The notes: generated from the letters alone by a model not told the origin. Shown: positions 10,726-22,130, counted from the stretch's first letter. The stretch is DNA of 64,000 bases from Schistosoma mansoni (GCF_000237925.1 NC_031501.1:7394212-7458211), one strand, 5' to 3'. Numbers and translations: made by a program.

Positions 10726-11204
10726 TGTTATATCCCGAAGAGAATTATAAAGGGTAACTCTTGAGAACTATTTATGGACCAATGTGATATGTATAATTCC
10801 TATTTTATGATTTTTAAGTAACTTAACTATTCATATTCATGTTCCTCTTATTATAAGCTTTATTTGGACCTATAGACTATTATTATACGATTTACTATTC
10901 TTGAGTTACCCCCAGTCCATTAATTACTGTTCCCCCTATTCACAGCCACATTTGGCCAAATCTTGTACACATGTTATTTTCTATTTTGTGGCACGATGTG
11001 ATCTATTTGATTAGTATATACACCTCAGTATGTTTGAGAATAGTGATTCACATTGCAGAGACTGTTATTGGTGTTCTGGACTTAACTGGCTGGGCTAAGA
11101 AGAAAGCACGACCGACAAGTACTGTAGACTGCTCATACGGTTTTTGTGTATCATTGCTCTGATCGATAATTCACTCCTCTCTAATTAGTGGTCATATATA
11201 AACA
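10726..11204 (+). mobile_element. Solo LTR, Boudicca-like (Gypsy)
   Basis: A segment of about 479 bp starting TGTTATATCCCGAAGAGAAT and ending near ATATAAACA. It is closely related along its length to 40217-40698 and, in part, to 61766-61950. The start and general sequence resemble the Boudicca LTR of Schistosoma from memory. No internal coding region adjoins it, so it is read as a solo LTR. No target duplication was seen. Fossil of moderate age. Confidence 0.6.
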
Positions 11205-11347
11205 GGGCATCCAGACAGGCACACTCGATATAATAGAATTCTTCAGTAATCAATTATTCATAGGGACAAAACACACATGAATGTAACTATTTATAGAAAA
11301 TTGAATATATATTCACAATAATTCAATTAGTAGAGCACCTGTTTTTA

Positions 11348-11371
11348 TTGCTGTTACTGTTACTGCTACTG

Positions 11372-11449
<78 letters not shown>

Positions 11450-11490
11450 TTACTACTACTACTACTATTACTACTACTACTACTGCTGCT
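11348..11490. repeat. CTA/TAC trinucleotide microsatellite
   Basis: About 45 units of ACT/CTA with a few interruptions (TGCTAC, ATTACT). Long poly-Leu and poly-Val frames on the two strands are artefacts of the repeat. Confidence 0.95.
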
Positions 11491-11499
11491 GAAATCATT

Positions 11500-12100
11500 C
11501 AATGTACCATCATCATTATGTTTAATGAAAAATGTCTAAGAAATATCAGAACAAAATTTGAAATATAAACATGATTAAGCAGGAAAAAGAAAGTAGATGT
11601 GAATTACACACATGTTAAGTTAATAAGAATACAGTACACATGGAAATACTGTCCTCAACATTATGATCATCTTTAAGCATTATTAATACACCTGTTTCGA
11701 AAAGAAAATGTGCTTTTTACAAAAGTAACATACATTCATATCACATATACATCAATACTAAATGATAATACACTTTTTTTACACAATTACATCATAATGT
11801 ATATTGTGTGAACAAAAGATTTTTCCAAGATGGAAGATAACAGAACAATCACATCTGTGCAAATATTCATACTGTTGATATAAAGGTGTATCATGTTCGA
11901 TGTTGAATTTTGTTTTCTTGTATTCTGTGTATTACTATCAGCGCATTTGTTTTCTTCATTTGCTCACGTATATATATATTCAACATAATACAGATGAATT
12001 ACATAGAATACTATACCAATTATCTGCTAAAAGTATGATAAGCAGAAATGAATTATCATTAGTTCACTTGAATAAACCGCCCTTTTTTGTATATCTTTAA
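11500..12100. other. Unassigned AT-rich non-coding stretch
   Basis: No gene, repeat family or RNA is recognised. The 66-residue frame 11900-12100 has no domain. Confidence 0.5.
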
Positions 12101-12102
12101 AC

Positions 12103-12448
12103 CCTCGAATCCTCGGATTGGTGGATATGGAGGATCCACTTAAAGGAGTTGGAAAACCCTGATTCTAAACCAATGGTGCACGTGCGCTCCACGATTCTGA
12201 GGGAAAAAATGTTGTATGAACCTATTGTTGGTCACTGGCTACCATGGGACTGTATTTCTTTACGTTGCTGCACGGCCTTATAGATCAGATCTTTGAGTCA
12301 AAGGCTCGGTGTGTGGTCCCCTAAGAAAACAACCTGTTTCGGTTTGGGCACTCGGACAGTATTCCAGCCCTCACACAAATCGAATGACTTATGTGGTGCA
12401 TATGTATTTGGTGCCTTCTTGTACCAATGTTTATGTGTTTAAACAATA
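12103..12448 (+). repeat. R520 repeat, 5'-truncated copy 2
   Basis: Matches the 3' two-thirds of R520 from the GGAGTTGGAAAACCCTGATT block to GTGTTTAAACAATAATA. The missing 5' end is consistent with target-primed retroposition. Confidence 0.75.
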
Positions 12449-12462
12449 ATAGTATATTTTAT

Positions 12463-12652
12463 ATAGTTGAGATCATGAGTCAATTGAAGCTAGATCACTG
12501 TGGAAAACCTGGAAGCACTGGACGGCCGCTTCATCCTATTGTAGGACTCCTCAGTGATGCACATCCACGATCCCGTCTCTCGAGATGAGAACCCAGGACC
12601 TATCAGTCTCGCCCGCGAGACTCCACAAAACCCCCTTCTAATAATAATAGTT
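12463..12652 (-). repeat. H2 SINE half, minus strand
   Basis: Runs from TAGTTGAGATCATGAGTC through a degraded hammerhead (core GAAG instead of GAAA) and a shortened tRNA-like head, then directly into an inverted end (CTCCACAAAACCCCCTTCT). The second half is nearly absent, so it is a deletion derivative placed directly after an R520 tail. Confidence 0.65.
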
Positions 12653-13690
12653 TATCTTTGAGGATTTATTTGTTGTTCATTCAATCAGACAAACCATACT
12701 GTCTTGATTCATTATCTTTTAACACATATAAATAACAGCTTTGATCCAGTTTATGAATGGTTTCGTTTCCTGAAATCTGTTCCAATAAGATTTAAGGATC
12801 ATTTCTATAAAATTAGCTTATAGAAGCTGACAGAGTATGTGTTTCTAGGTATTCATACGAGAGTTTAATTGTACATGAATGTTTGTTAGTTTTATATTTT
12901 ATAGCAAACTGATATTATCTGTTGAATTATTCAAGAAGGGAAATTCTTGGACAGATATTTAATTCTAGGTCTTGAAGCTTATCTGTTGTAGATTGTGACA
13001 GACAAATCCTGGATCGAAACAAATACCATTGGAACACATGAACTGCTCAATATTTTTACATCATTGAATTGTCAATAGAATGGGTTCACTTTCAAACTTT
13101 ATCGATACACAATGAAGCTAGGTTCTTATTTAGTTACATCAGTAGGTCAGTACTTCATTTTCAAATTGATTGACATACTAAGTATTCAGAACCTATAACA
13201 GCAGGTTGATTATATGTTACGACTTTCAGTCTTCTTATATTTGTGGTAATCAAATAATGAGATATAGCTTACTAATTACGGGTACTCCTTATGCCCACTT
13301 AGATCAACGACCTATGTTCTCTTTGGCCGATAACAACCGTAAGCAATAACCTAGAAAATCATTATCCCAATTGTTGTAAAACGTAGCTTCCTCTAATCTC
13401 AGTAGGCAGTCACAAAATAGACAAAGAATATTCGATAAACTAATTACTTGCTCCGACCTATTCACTAGTAGCAAATAAACCGAAAACTATTTGAATGTAA
13501 ATAGTTTATTTGGGTCTATTCATTACATCGAAAAACAGTATTCTTAATGTAGTCTTAGAGTATCCTGAAGTAAGTATATATCAAGAGTGTAGATTATAAT
13601 TATTAATAACAGAATGATGGTTGGTTAATTATAGATTCATGAAAGTTTCATTCAAAGCTACTTAGTAACATTTGTTTATCATGAAAAAAT
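12653..13690. other. Unassigned non-coding stretch
   Basis: About 1 kb of AT-rich DNA. I see no open frame with a domain, no RNA gene and no match to the repeat families of this window. Confidence 0.5.
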
Positions 13691-13699
13691 TGAAAAAAA

Positions 13700-14050
13700 T
13701 GCAACTACTATCTGTGAGGATGGTCCACAGCTGAAGTCGAGGAAGCTATAAGAAGCCCAGAAGGAGCCAGACATATTCTATCCAATCAGCTTTTGGAAGA
13801 ATATTCTAGAATCGCTACGTGTAGCTTCCCTATTGGACAATGCTGATAACTCCCTGTGTGCGGATTGGATAACTATAATGATGATTTCGTTTCTACTAAA
13901 AACTATAAATACCTGATAATTTTGTACCATAATCGACACTGTTTGGAATAACATTCCTTCTACTTGTCTTCTGTCTTCTGATTTGTGACTTGGAGTGTTC
14001 TAGCGTTCGAGTGCTCAAGTATTACGCGACAGACTAAGAAATCTAAGTTC
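13700..14050 (+). promoter_or_regulatory. LTR- or pLTR-like promoter segment
   Basis: Resembles 880-1275 and 20380-20670: CCAATCAG-type words, TTCTAGAATC, then ACTATAAATACC (TATA-like) and a downstream CTTCTGTCTTCTG tract. It is read as the terminal promoter region of a retroelement, possibly a PLE. No coding part is attached. Fossil. Confidence 0.4.
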
Positions 14051-14361
14051 AAGATATAACACTATCTTTATTCAGTCATACTTTATTGAATGAATGTTAT
14101 CAGCAAATAGATCATCATAATACTAATATAGTTAGTACGGTGGTGGGTTACTTATATCCACATAAGTAGTATACAACAATGGTCGGACATTGAATGTATT
14201 TCAGTAGAAGATAGATAAGGAAAGAACGGGAACGAAACGCAATTAGTATGAAAAAGAATGAACAATAATAATCAATGATGATTGACTGATATTTGCAGAA
14301 GGACCAGTCAAGATTGAGACCATTGCTTTATAGTTTGCAAACTAACTATTTACTATGGCTA

Positions 14362-14662
14362 CCAGGACTCAATAGCTGAGTGGATAACGCGATAGCGTTT
14401 GAAGCAAAAGGTACTGGGTTCGAGTTCCAGAATGAACATCAACCCTGAGATGCAGGTACATCCATCTGACGAGTCCCAAATAGGACGAAACGCACGTCAA
14501 ACTGGATCCCACTGCTAGCCACCATCCATCTTTGCTTACAATGTTTGTGAATTAAGGCTATATCGAGGCAATACGCACAGTATGCCCATATGCCAATTAG
14601 AGACTGACCAGTTGCAGTCTTAAGCATCAATGGGAAGATCCAAACAAACTATACTAAGTGAA
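14362..14662 (+). repeat. H1 (Sm-alpha-type) hammerhead SINE, complete copy
   Basis: Order: tRNA-like head with AGCTGAGTGG (A box) and GGTTCGAGTTC (B box), a hammerhead at 14452-14514, then a tail from CTAGCCACCATCCATC to CAAACTATACTAAGTG. This is the design known for the Sm-alpha SINE of Schistosoma, transcribed by RNA polymerase III and carrying a self-cleaving ribozyme. The insertion interrupts a PAL repeat. Confidence 0.85.
14452..14514 (+). ncRNA. Hammerhead ribozyme (Sm-alpha type)
   Basis: Core CTGACGA, helix II GTCC/GGAC with loop CAAATA, GAAA, helix III CGCACG (palindrome degraded from CGCGCG), then GTC followed by AAACTGGATCC. The AA inserted next to the cleavage site relative to other copies (CGTCCTGGATTCC) may weaken helix I. 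Core intact. Confidence 0.7.
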
Positions 14663-15115
14663 TTATTTATTGTATGGTTGTCAGATTTTAGTGAGATAGT
14701 CTGTAATTTTCGTTTAAAATACATCCGATGGTCTCCACTCGTGTTCTCATTCACTACACTGGTATTATCAACTGAATAACCATTCAGAAACAAGGAGTGA
14801 TTGAAAACTCCTCAGTGGTGTATGCCATATGATTTTACACTGTTTTGAAGTGGAAACATCTCAAAATCAACTTATTAGCCTACTTTTTCAAACTCATTCA
14901 ATATACAATATTTAGTGACTTTCATTTATTGACACATAATATAGCTATGTTGTATAGCTTATTGACTGAAGTTGTAAAGTTTTGACCAGTATATATTCTA
15001 ACTTACTGGTCTAACGGTAACGTTTTTACCATATGATCAAAAGATCTTGAGTTTGGTTTTTGGTAATATACAGTACGCGGTTACTGAAATGAATTAAACC
15101 TACGCTGTGTTTATA

Positions 15116-15285
15116 AGCAGAGATGGATGGTAGTTATCAATGGAATCCAGAACGTGCGTTTCATCCTATTTGGTACTCATCAGCTGGATGTACCTGCATC
15201 ACAGAGTTAATGTTCACTCCGCAACTCAAATTCAGTACCGTTCACGTCAAACCCTATCGCGTCCTAGTTTCTACTGTTACCCACC
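15116..15285 (-). repeat. H1 SINE, minus strand, 5' half
   Basis: From GAGATGGATGGTAGTTATC through the ribozyme (core CTGATGA and GAAA on the minus strand) to the start of the tRNA-like head. Helix II has a mismatch. The tail is missing. Confidence 0.7.
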
Positions 15286-15377
15286 ATCCATCTTCAGGAA
15301 GACAAATTATTCACTGAAGAAAGGGTCATTAAATAATGTGGAATAAGTAATGATTAGAAAGATTAACATTATTCACA

Positions 15378-15520
15378 TATTTTCATAGTTAAAATCATGA
15401 GTCAATTGAAGCTAGACCACCGTGGAAAACCTTGAAGCACTGGACGGCCGTTTCGTCCTATTATGGGACTCCTCAGTGGCAGTGCGCATTTACGATCCCG
15501 TACTTGCGAGATTCACTTAA
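15378..15520 (-). repeat. H2 SINE half, minus strand, truncated
   Basis: From TCATAGTTAAAATCATGAGT through a hammerhead with intact CTGAGGA and GAAA (about 15436-15490) but an extra CCA next to helix I, ending in the GATTC of the B box. Confidence 0.65.
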
Positions 15521-15819
15521 TCAAAAGATTTTGTCATCTAATACATTTATCCCCCCTTTTTAATATCATTATTTTAAAGTTTATTTCCCTTCTTTCTCCT
15601 TCCCTCCTCCCCTCCTATTTCAAAATACAGGAAATCTATTTAGTAAATAGAAAATTATCTAATGTAAATAATAAAAAGGAAATAAAGTTTTTCGAGAAAA
15701 AAATTATTTTGTTGTTGTTGTTGTTGCTGCTTAGATTGATTATTTACTTCCGTTAGTCAACAATCAAATTTGTTGATTGTTGATTAGTTGCCAAGACTAA
15801 ACTTTCATAATTTAACCTT

Positions 15820-15912
15820 AAGCAAAAGGTACTGGGTTCGAGTTCCAGAATGAACATCAACCCTGAGATGCAGGTACATCCATCTGACGAGTCCCAAATA
15901 GGACGAAACGAA
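15820..15912 (+). repeat. H1 SINE fragment
   Basis: B box GGGTTCGAGTTCCAG, then the hammerhead up to GGACGAAACGA, where homology stops inside the ribozyme. Nearly identical to 14405-14492, so it may be a recent partial copy of that SINE. Confidence 0.7.
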
Positions 15913-16261
15913 TAGTATGTAAAGGTTAAAGATGACATTCAAACTAATCTATGCTAAATCATTAGGTAATCAGCTTCTATTTCGTTTAATTAATAAAACT
16001 GGGATAAAAAGAAGTCAAGTTCTTAGAGCTGTCTGTCATTCAGATAAGGATTAATGATGTACAGATCTAATTCTATGCTAATTCCTAGGTTATTGAACAT
16101 AAAGTCTTGTTAGACCAAAGTTAGGAAAATTAAATGATTTGGCTTAATGAACTTGGTCTGTTTCTAAGACATAATTAGAGAGGGGAAAAGAGTGACATAA
16201 AATAACATACTGAACAGCAACAAGAAAATATAAGAAATAAGTTAATAAAACTTAAATGTCT

Positions 16262-16330
16262 TTAGTGGAGATAGATGGTAACCATCACTAGAATTCAGAA
16301 TACTCGTTTCGTCATATTTGGGACAATCTA
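16262..16330 (-). repeat. H1 SINE fragment cut by an RTE LINE
   Basis: GATAGATGGTAACCATCACT through GTTTCGTCATATTTGGGAC, then homology stops where the 3' end of an RTE copy begins. The LINE appears to have landed in the helix II part of the ribozyme. Confidence 0.55.
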
Positions 16331-18350
16331 ACTTACGTATTACTTACGTCTGTTACTCCTCATGGAGGGGCGTAGGCCACCCACCAGTATTCTCCATACA
16401 ACTCTGTTCGGGACAATCCCTTCCAGTTTCTATTTATCCTTGTCATGTCTGCTTGAGATTCGGTGTTCCTATTTTCCATTTCCATTCAGATTTCTAAGAT
16501 ATTGATTGCTTCGTGATGCAGTTTGATGATTTACTTAATGTATATCCTATCCACTTCCAACGTATTTTTCTAATTTCCTCTTCAGATGGAAACTGGTTTG
16601 TTCTCTCACACATTAAGTAGGTTGTTTCTGATGGTATTAAGTCGACGAACATTGAGTATGTTGTGTTGTAGACAATTGTTTATAAATACTTGTACTTTTT
16701 CGATGATGGTTGTGGTAGTTCACTATGTTTCATTTGTGTACAGTAGAAGTGTGTTGATGTTTGTATTGAAGATTGTGATATTGATGTTGGTTGAGATACG
16801 GTTGTTTTTAGTTGCATAAATTCTTCGGTTGTAGTAATGCTGTAGTTGTTTTGCAAATCCTCGCCTTTTCGTCTGAATCAGATCCTCCTTGTTCGGTAAT
16901 GATACATTCCAGGTACATGAATATTTCCATATCTTCCAGAGTTTCTCTATCCAGTGTGGTTGAGTTGGCTTTCTCCATGCTGTATTTGAGGATCTCGCTT
17001 ATTCCGTGGTGTATGTGGAGGCCTATTGATGCAGAGTCTTACGCTACACTGATTGTCTTGACCTAGATTTGTTAATATGTATGGGATAGAAGGGTCAGGT
17101 TATCTGCGAAGTTCAAATCTTCCAGTATATCACAAGCTTCCCATTGTATTCCGTGCTTTCCCTTAGATGGTAAGGTCTTCATAATCCAGTTGACTACTAG
17201 AAGAAAGACAAAATGAGAGATTAAGCAGCACTTTCTGACTCCATTCCTCACTTGGAATGAATCTGTCATCTGCCCTCTATGCACCACTTTGCACTATAGT
17301 CTGTCGTGTGAATTCCGTGTGATGTTGACGATCTTCTCAGGAAGTCCATAGTGTCGAAGAAGTTTCCATGATGTTCTCCTATCCACACTGTTAAACGCTT
17401 CCTCATAATGAAGGAAATTGGTGTGTAGTGACGAGTTTTATTCAATTGATTGTTGAACTATGATCAGTAGTGTCAAAATTCGGTCTGTGCACGACCGATT
17501 TTTAAGGAATCCAGTCTGTTGATCGCGAAGTTGAGTGTCTACTTAATTATTCATCCGTCTCAGCAGCACTCTGTTGAAAACTTTTCCTGGTAACGATAGT
17601 AGTATGAATTCTCCGTAGTTCTCACATTTGCTCGGATCTTCTTTCTTTGGTATCTTGATGAGGTATTCTTCTTTCCAGTCCGTCAACATTTGCTCCTCCT
17701 CCAAACTCTTCTTGGCTAATAGATGAAGCATATTTGCAGTTACTTCAATGTCTGATTTCAGCGCTTCAGCTGGTATATTGTCAGGTCCTGCTGCTTTCCC
17801 ACTCTTGATTTGTTTGATGGCTATGCTGATTTCTTCGGTCGTTGGTGGAGTGACATTTTTAGGAAGGTTTTTAGGTGCTGCTTTGATATCCAGTTGATTG
17901 GAAGTTGGAAGTTCTCCGTGATTGACTGCAGCCTCTCATAGAACAGATTTTTATCGTCATCATTGCTATTACTGGTTGGTGCATAACACTGGATAACATT
18001 CATTGTGATTCCCTCCTTCTTTGTTCTGAATGATGCTTTGATGATTCTGGGTTCATACGATTCCCATCCTATAAATGCGTTTGGTGCTCCTTTGGACGGA
18101 ATCAGAGCAACTCTGTGAGTGTGTGAAGCACTTCTTCATGACCATAGTACAGCAGCATCTCTCTATACTGCTTGTGTTCAATGTGCTTCACTTATTCCGA
18201 GCACCAGCAAGTTGTATCTCCTCATTTCCGCAACTATTTGACTGGTCCTTCCGGTCTTCCACATTGTCCGTATATTCCATGTTTCTCAATTAATGGTTGC
18301 TCCGGTTGATAGAAGGGGCATCGGCCTCGTGACTTTAGAAGAATATCGGT
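16331..18350 (-). mobile_element. RTE-clade LINE, minus strand, internally deleted
   Basis: A second copy of the family at 1566-3530. Near 18190-18290 the minus strand encodes ETWNIRTMWKTGRTSQI..EMRRYNLLVLGISE, the start of an APE endonuclease. Near 17940-18010 it has NVIQCYAPTS, the next APE block. RT pieces follow: KIPKKEDPSKCENY (about 17620), GVRKCCLISHFVFLL (about 17200), NFADNLTLLS (about 17090). The 3' end is at the ACTTACGTCTGTTACTCC boundary near 16345. The copy is about 2 kb against an expected 3.2 kb or so. It has many substitutions and stops and at least one loss between APE and RT, and the catalytic FADD reads FADN. It is clearly older than the 1566 copy. Confidence 0.85.
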
Positions 18351-19010
18351 TTTAATCATGAGGCTTTATAATTCTTCTGAATGAAGATCCTTGAACTCGG
18401 AGGGCAGAGTTTAAATGATTTAATCTGTTTAATCTGGTTAGCGTTTTTTAAGCAAGGTTGTTTTCTACAGGATGAGGTTGTCGACCTCTTTCTCAACCGT
18501 TCTCCTTTACCCGAACTTAAAACCGACAGTAACTCCAGAAGAGCTACAGTCTGTGTTGTAAAGATCCAAACAACTAATATGTATAAACTAGAAATTAATA
18601 TCCTTTATGAAAAGCATGTAAGATTGTGATTAGCAAATGAAGAAAGTATTGCAATACAAGGTCAAAGTGGTAGTGGGCGTTTAATGCTATCCCTAGTGGG
18701 TTCGTTAATCGGTCATAGCTTAGAATTCATTCTAGTTAACTAGAGTTGAAATTAATTAACAGTTGGAGTTGACAAGCCATTTTAAATAAACAAATAGTTT
18801 CCGTGACATTACTTAAATAAACTCAATCAAATCACATTTAATTAGTCAATTTCACAATACTACACATAAAAGTACGAATATTATTCGCCTTAGTAAACGG
18901 TCTGACAATTGAAGTGGTTGAACTTTGGAGCTATTCCTTTAGAATATAAATTTTATACTACTGTTAGTAGGCAAAAAGAGTACAATAATTTTGCCAGACA
19001 AACAAATGTT
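18351..19010. other. Unassigned non-coding stretch
   Basis: Could include the 5' untranslated part of the adjoining RTE copy. No gene seen; the 82-residue frame 18381-18629 has no domain. Confidence 0.45.
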
Positions 19011-19014
19011 ATGT

Positions 19015-19118
19015 GAGTATGGTGTTGTGGAGATTGTTGAGTTATTAATTAAGATAATGAGTCAAACAATGTTAGACCCCCATTGGAAACCTAGAATCAC
19101 TGGATGGTCGTTTAGTCC

Positions 19119-19181
<63 letters not shown>

Positions 19182-19460
19182 GATACCTCAGTAGTGCGCA
19201 TTCACAATCCCACATCCAGGACTCAAACCCAGGTCCTTCGGTTTCGCGCGCAAACGTTTGACCTCTAAACCCTTGAACCGGCATCCAATGGTTATTATGT
19301 CTATCTTTAGCCAATCCACGAAATTCCGTTAACATCCACCATAATGGTCTAGCTTTATTGGATTCATGAATTCAAGAAATTCCGTTAACATCCACCATAA
19401 TGGTCTAGCTTTATTGGATTCATGAATTCAACTATTAAACTACTACAATCTCCACAAAAC
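19015..19460 (-). repeat. H2 SINE half, minus strand, with microsatellite and tandem duplication
   Basis: The hammerhead helix II loop is replaced by about 21 units of AGT (19117-19181), so GTCC and GGAC arms are pushed apart. The tRNA-like head follows (B box in GACTCAAACCC). Bases 19321-19376 are repeated exactly at 19377-19432 (56-bp unit). Ends in CTCCACAAAACCCCCC. Confidence 0.7.
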
Positions 19461-19734
19461 CCCCCTATCTTATAAACGGAAACAATTTAATGTGTTATAT
19501 GCACAAACATAACTTGTAAACATAAATACATCACCATACAACAAGATTTACATCTATGTACTGTAAACATAAATAGAATTAGCATACTTTTACAATTGTA
19601 GTATGTAATTCTATCGGTAAATATTTACTCATTATGTTTATAGAAAAAAGGCCGGTAAACAAGAACTGTTGTTTATAAATGAAATACAATATGCATTCAT
19701 AAATGTTATAAGAAAAAAAGGAAAAAGAAACTAA

Positions 19735-20062
19735 CTCCAACCAATCCACGAAGTTGAGCAACCGTTCACCAATTGTCTTCAGTGATTTCCTATCTCACAA
19801 CAGACGTGAAGTTAGACATAAACACCATCGAATGCCGGCTCAGTGGTCTAAAGGTTAAATGCTCTGGCGCGAGACTGGTAGGTACTGGGTCCGAATCTCG
19901 CTCGCGAGGCGAAGTCATGGATGCGCACTGCCACTGAGGAGTCCCACAGTAAGACGAGACGGCCGTCTAGTGCTTCCATGTTTTCTCTGATGGTCTAGCT
20001 TCAATTGACTCACGCTTTCAACTATGAAAATACTGAAATCTTCACAAATCCCCTTCTGATAA
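19735..20062 (+). repeat. H2 SINE half, plus strand
   Basis: From CCAATCCACGAAGTTGAGC through the tRNA-like head (GGCTCAGTGGTCTAAAGGTT, then GGGTCCGAATCTCG) and a hammerhead whose GAAA reads GAGA, so it is probably inactive, to TCACAAATCCCCTTCTGATA. Confidence 0.75.
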
Positions 20063-20379
20063 TAAAAAGAAACTAAGTAACTAACTAACGAACGAAGCAG
20101 AAAGTATAATTAAAAATAATCTATAATTAATTTCTTATTTTAAAAAAATAGGTTATATGGTCAAACAAAGATTTAAGTTGAGATAACTTTATAAGCGTAT
20201 ATATCTTCAGGGTATTAGGATTAGATTAGAGATTTTTTTCTATTTTGTTTAAGATCTTAGATGATAAAAGAGAAGGTAATGAAAACTATACTAACTTGGA
20301 TTAATGATTAACCTAAGCTAGTATGAAAGCTCAACTGTTATTCTTTAGTTTTCTCAAAATCAAATGTTGCTTGGTGATT

Positions 20380-20670
20380 TGAAAATGATGTTGTTAGAGG
20401 GGATATAGATTGGATTAAAGCATATTCCATGCATGATTGCGTTGGTGCACACTGATTGGATAAGAATTAGCCAATCAGAGCTAGTTGATACTTGGAGAAG
20501 ACTCTAGAATCTTCTCATGTAAAAAACTATAAATATACTAATGTATTTCTTATTGTGCTTCTTACTTCCATCTATCCTTGTTATTTGGAATGTAATTTCT
20601 TCCCTGTTCAACCGTGTTCTGAATTGGGTGTTCAGGAATACTAAACAATAGGGATAGCTGGGTCGTAATA
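20380..20670 (+). promoter_or_regulatory. LTR- or pLTR-like promoter segment
   Basis: Third member of the group at 880-1275 and 13700-14050: GATTGGATAAGAATTAGCC and CCAATCAGAG boxes, then ACTATAAATATAC and a downstream TTCTTCCCTGTTCAACC tract. No coding region is attached. Fossil. Confidence 0.35.
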
Positions 20671-20699
20671 AAAAAAATTAGAGCAGATGGTGAAGCATT

Positions 20700-20955
20700 G
20701 TTAGCAAAGATGGATAGTGGCTAACAGTGGAATCCAGTTGGACGCGCGTTTCGTCCTATTTGGGACTCGTCAGCTGGATGTACATGCATCTCAGAGTTCA
20801 TGTTCACTCTGGGACTCAAAGCCAGAACCTTTCGCTTCAAACGCCATCACGTTATCCACTCAGCTACTGAGTCCTGATAGTCACTTGCTTGTGCAATGGG
20901 GTGAAGTTTTAAATTCAATGGGAAGATTCAAACAAACAATACTAATTGAATTTAT
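20700..20955 (-). repeat. H1 SINE, minus strand, with head
   Basis: Ribozyme at 20724-20788, tRNA-like head to about 20880 (GAGTCCCAGAGTGAAC and AGCTGAGTGGATAACGTG on the minus strand). It then runs into a short plus-orientation tail piece (ATGGGAAGATTCAAACAAAC). Such head-to-tail inversions recur in H1. Confidence 0.75.
20724..20788 (-). ncRNA. Hammerhead ribozyme (Sm-alpha type)
   Basis: Minus strand: CATCCAG, CTGACGA, helix II GTCC/GGAC, GAAA, helix III CGCGCG, GTC, then CAACTGGATTCC. Core intact; CCAG and CTGG can pair for helix I, with two extra bases at the cleavage side. Confidence 0.7.
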
Positions 20956-20959
20956 AAGA

Positions 20960-21330
20960 GATGGTGAAGGGTGTAAATTATCACCAAAGAATTCTCACCA
21001 AATAAATTAATATTAGTTTCATCATCACATTGTATTTAAACATCTTGGAGTGCACACTAATCAGTTATACTGAAGGATATAATATCTTACCGTAAATTAG
21101 TTGTAACTGAGAAAATGTGAATGGTGATATACACATTTTGAAATCTTAGATTCTATCCTAACTAGTATTATGGATATGTATTACTGTTGATTCTTATATA
21201 TGAAAGATGATTTCTGCCGTTATTGATGTTATGAACTGAATTTTGGTCAGTCTTTGTCGATATATTAATATCCCGTGCGGATTACTTCAATATAGCCATT
21301 TTGTTACACGTTATTTTAGATATTTTGTTT
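20960..21330. other. Unassigned AT-rich stretch
   Basis: No gene, RNA or repeat family is recognised. Confidence 0.5.
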
Positions 21331-21334
21331 AGGT

Positions 21335-21715
21335 AAGATCATGAGTCAATTGAAGCTAGACCACCATGGAAAACCTGGAAGCACTGGATGGCCGTTTCGT
21401 CCTATTGTGGGGCTCCTCAGCAGGGCGCCTCCACGATCATGCCCCGCGAGATCCGAACCCAGGACCTACCAGTCTCGCGCCAGAGTACTTAACCTCTAGA
21501 CCACTGAGCCGGTCGGCATCCAGTGGTGTTTATGTCTAACCTCAACCAATCCACGAGGCGGGATCGTGGATGCGCACTGCTGAGGAGTCCTACAATAGGA
21601 CGAGTTGGCCGTCCAGTGCTTCCAGGTTTTCCATGGTGGTCTAGCTTCAATTGACTCATGATCTCAACCATATAAAATTACTAAAATCTCCACAAAACCC
21701 CCTTGTGATTATTTT
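21335..21715. repeat. H2 foldback element, compact
   Basis: Minus half (21335-21545) with complete tRNA-like head and ribozyme, joined directly to a plus half (21555-21712) that starts at GAGGCGGGATCGTGGATGC, so the second tRNA head is lost. Ends are AGATCATGAGTCAATTGAAG and its complement. Confidence 0.75.
21378..21428 (-). ncRNA. Hammerhead ribozyme motif (H2)
   Basis: Minus strand: CCCTG, CTGAGGA, helix II GCCC/GGAC (one mismatch), GAAA, helix III CGGCCA, TC, then CAGTGCTTCC. Core intact. The plus half of the same element reads GAGT in place of GAAA and is probably dead. Confidence 0.5.
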
Positions 21716-21736
21716 AGATAGATGAATTTTAAATAT

Positions 21737-22130
21737 TAGTGGAATCCAGGACCTGTGTTTTTTCGATTTGGGACTCATCAACTATATGTAACTGAACAGA
21801 TCTATTCAATTTAACTCGTGACAAAATGGCTAGATCGAACTAATCCAAACTAATAGAGACTGATCAAATTGCTATTTCGAATAATAGCGAAGAAATCAAT
21901 TAAACTCTTACTAATAATTATATGAATATCGTACTCGCTGAATAATTTAATGGTTATCTAGACCTAGTAATTCATTGAATAACGCATTACACATTTAATG
22001 AGAAATATACTAGGTTCGAATCTCAACACTGAAATCAACAATGGAATCGAGATATATTGAACTGCGGAGTCTCCAAAAGGAGGAAAAGTATGTCCTGAAT
22101 TCTATTGCTAGCTACAACCCATCTGTGATC
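21737..22130. repeat. Two degenerate H1 SINE remnants
   Basis: 21737-21795 (minus) keeps TGGAATCCAGGACC and GGGACTCATCA. 21960-22130 (plus) keeps TTGAATAACGC, GGTTCGAATCTC and the terminal CTAGCTACAACCCATC. Both ribozymes have lost core bases. Confidence 0.45.

Larger units (their letters stand above)
14130..14775 (+). repeat. PAL repeat, copy 4, split by an H1 SINE
   Basis: The left part (14130-14355) has the hairpin TTACTTATATCCACATAAGTA and the right part (14680-14775) matches the end of the copy at 49252-49550. The H1 SINE lies between them. A diverged repeat of about 15 bp (TATTTACTATGGCT and TATTTATTGTATGGTT) flanks it, as expected of a target duplication. Confidence 0.55.

Noticed and set aside
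11313-11539. Long hydrophobic poly-Leu and poly-Val reading frames on both strands
   Set aside because: They are translations of the CTA microsatellite, with no unique sequence.
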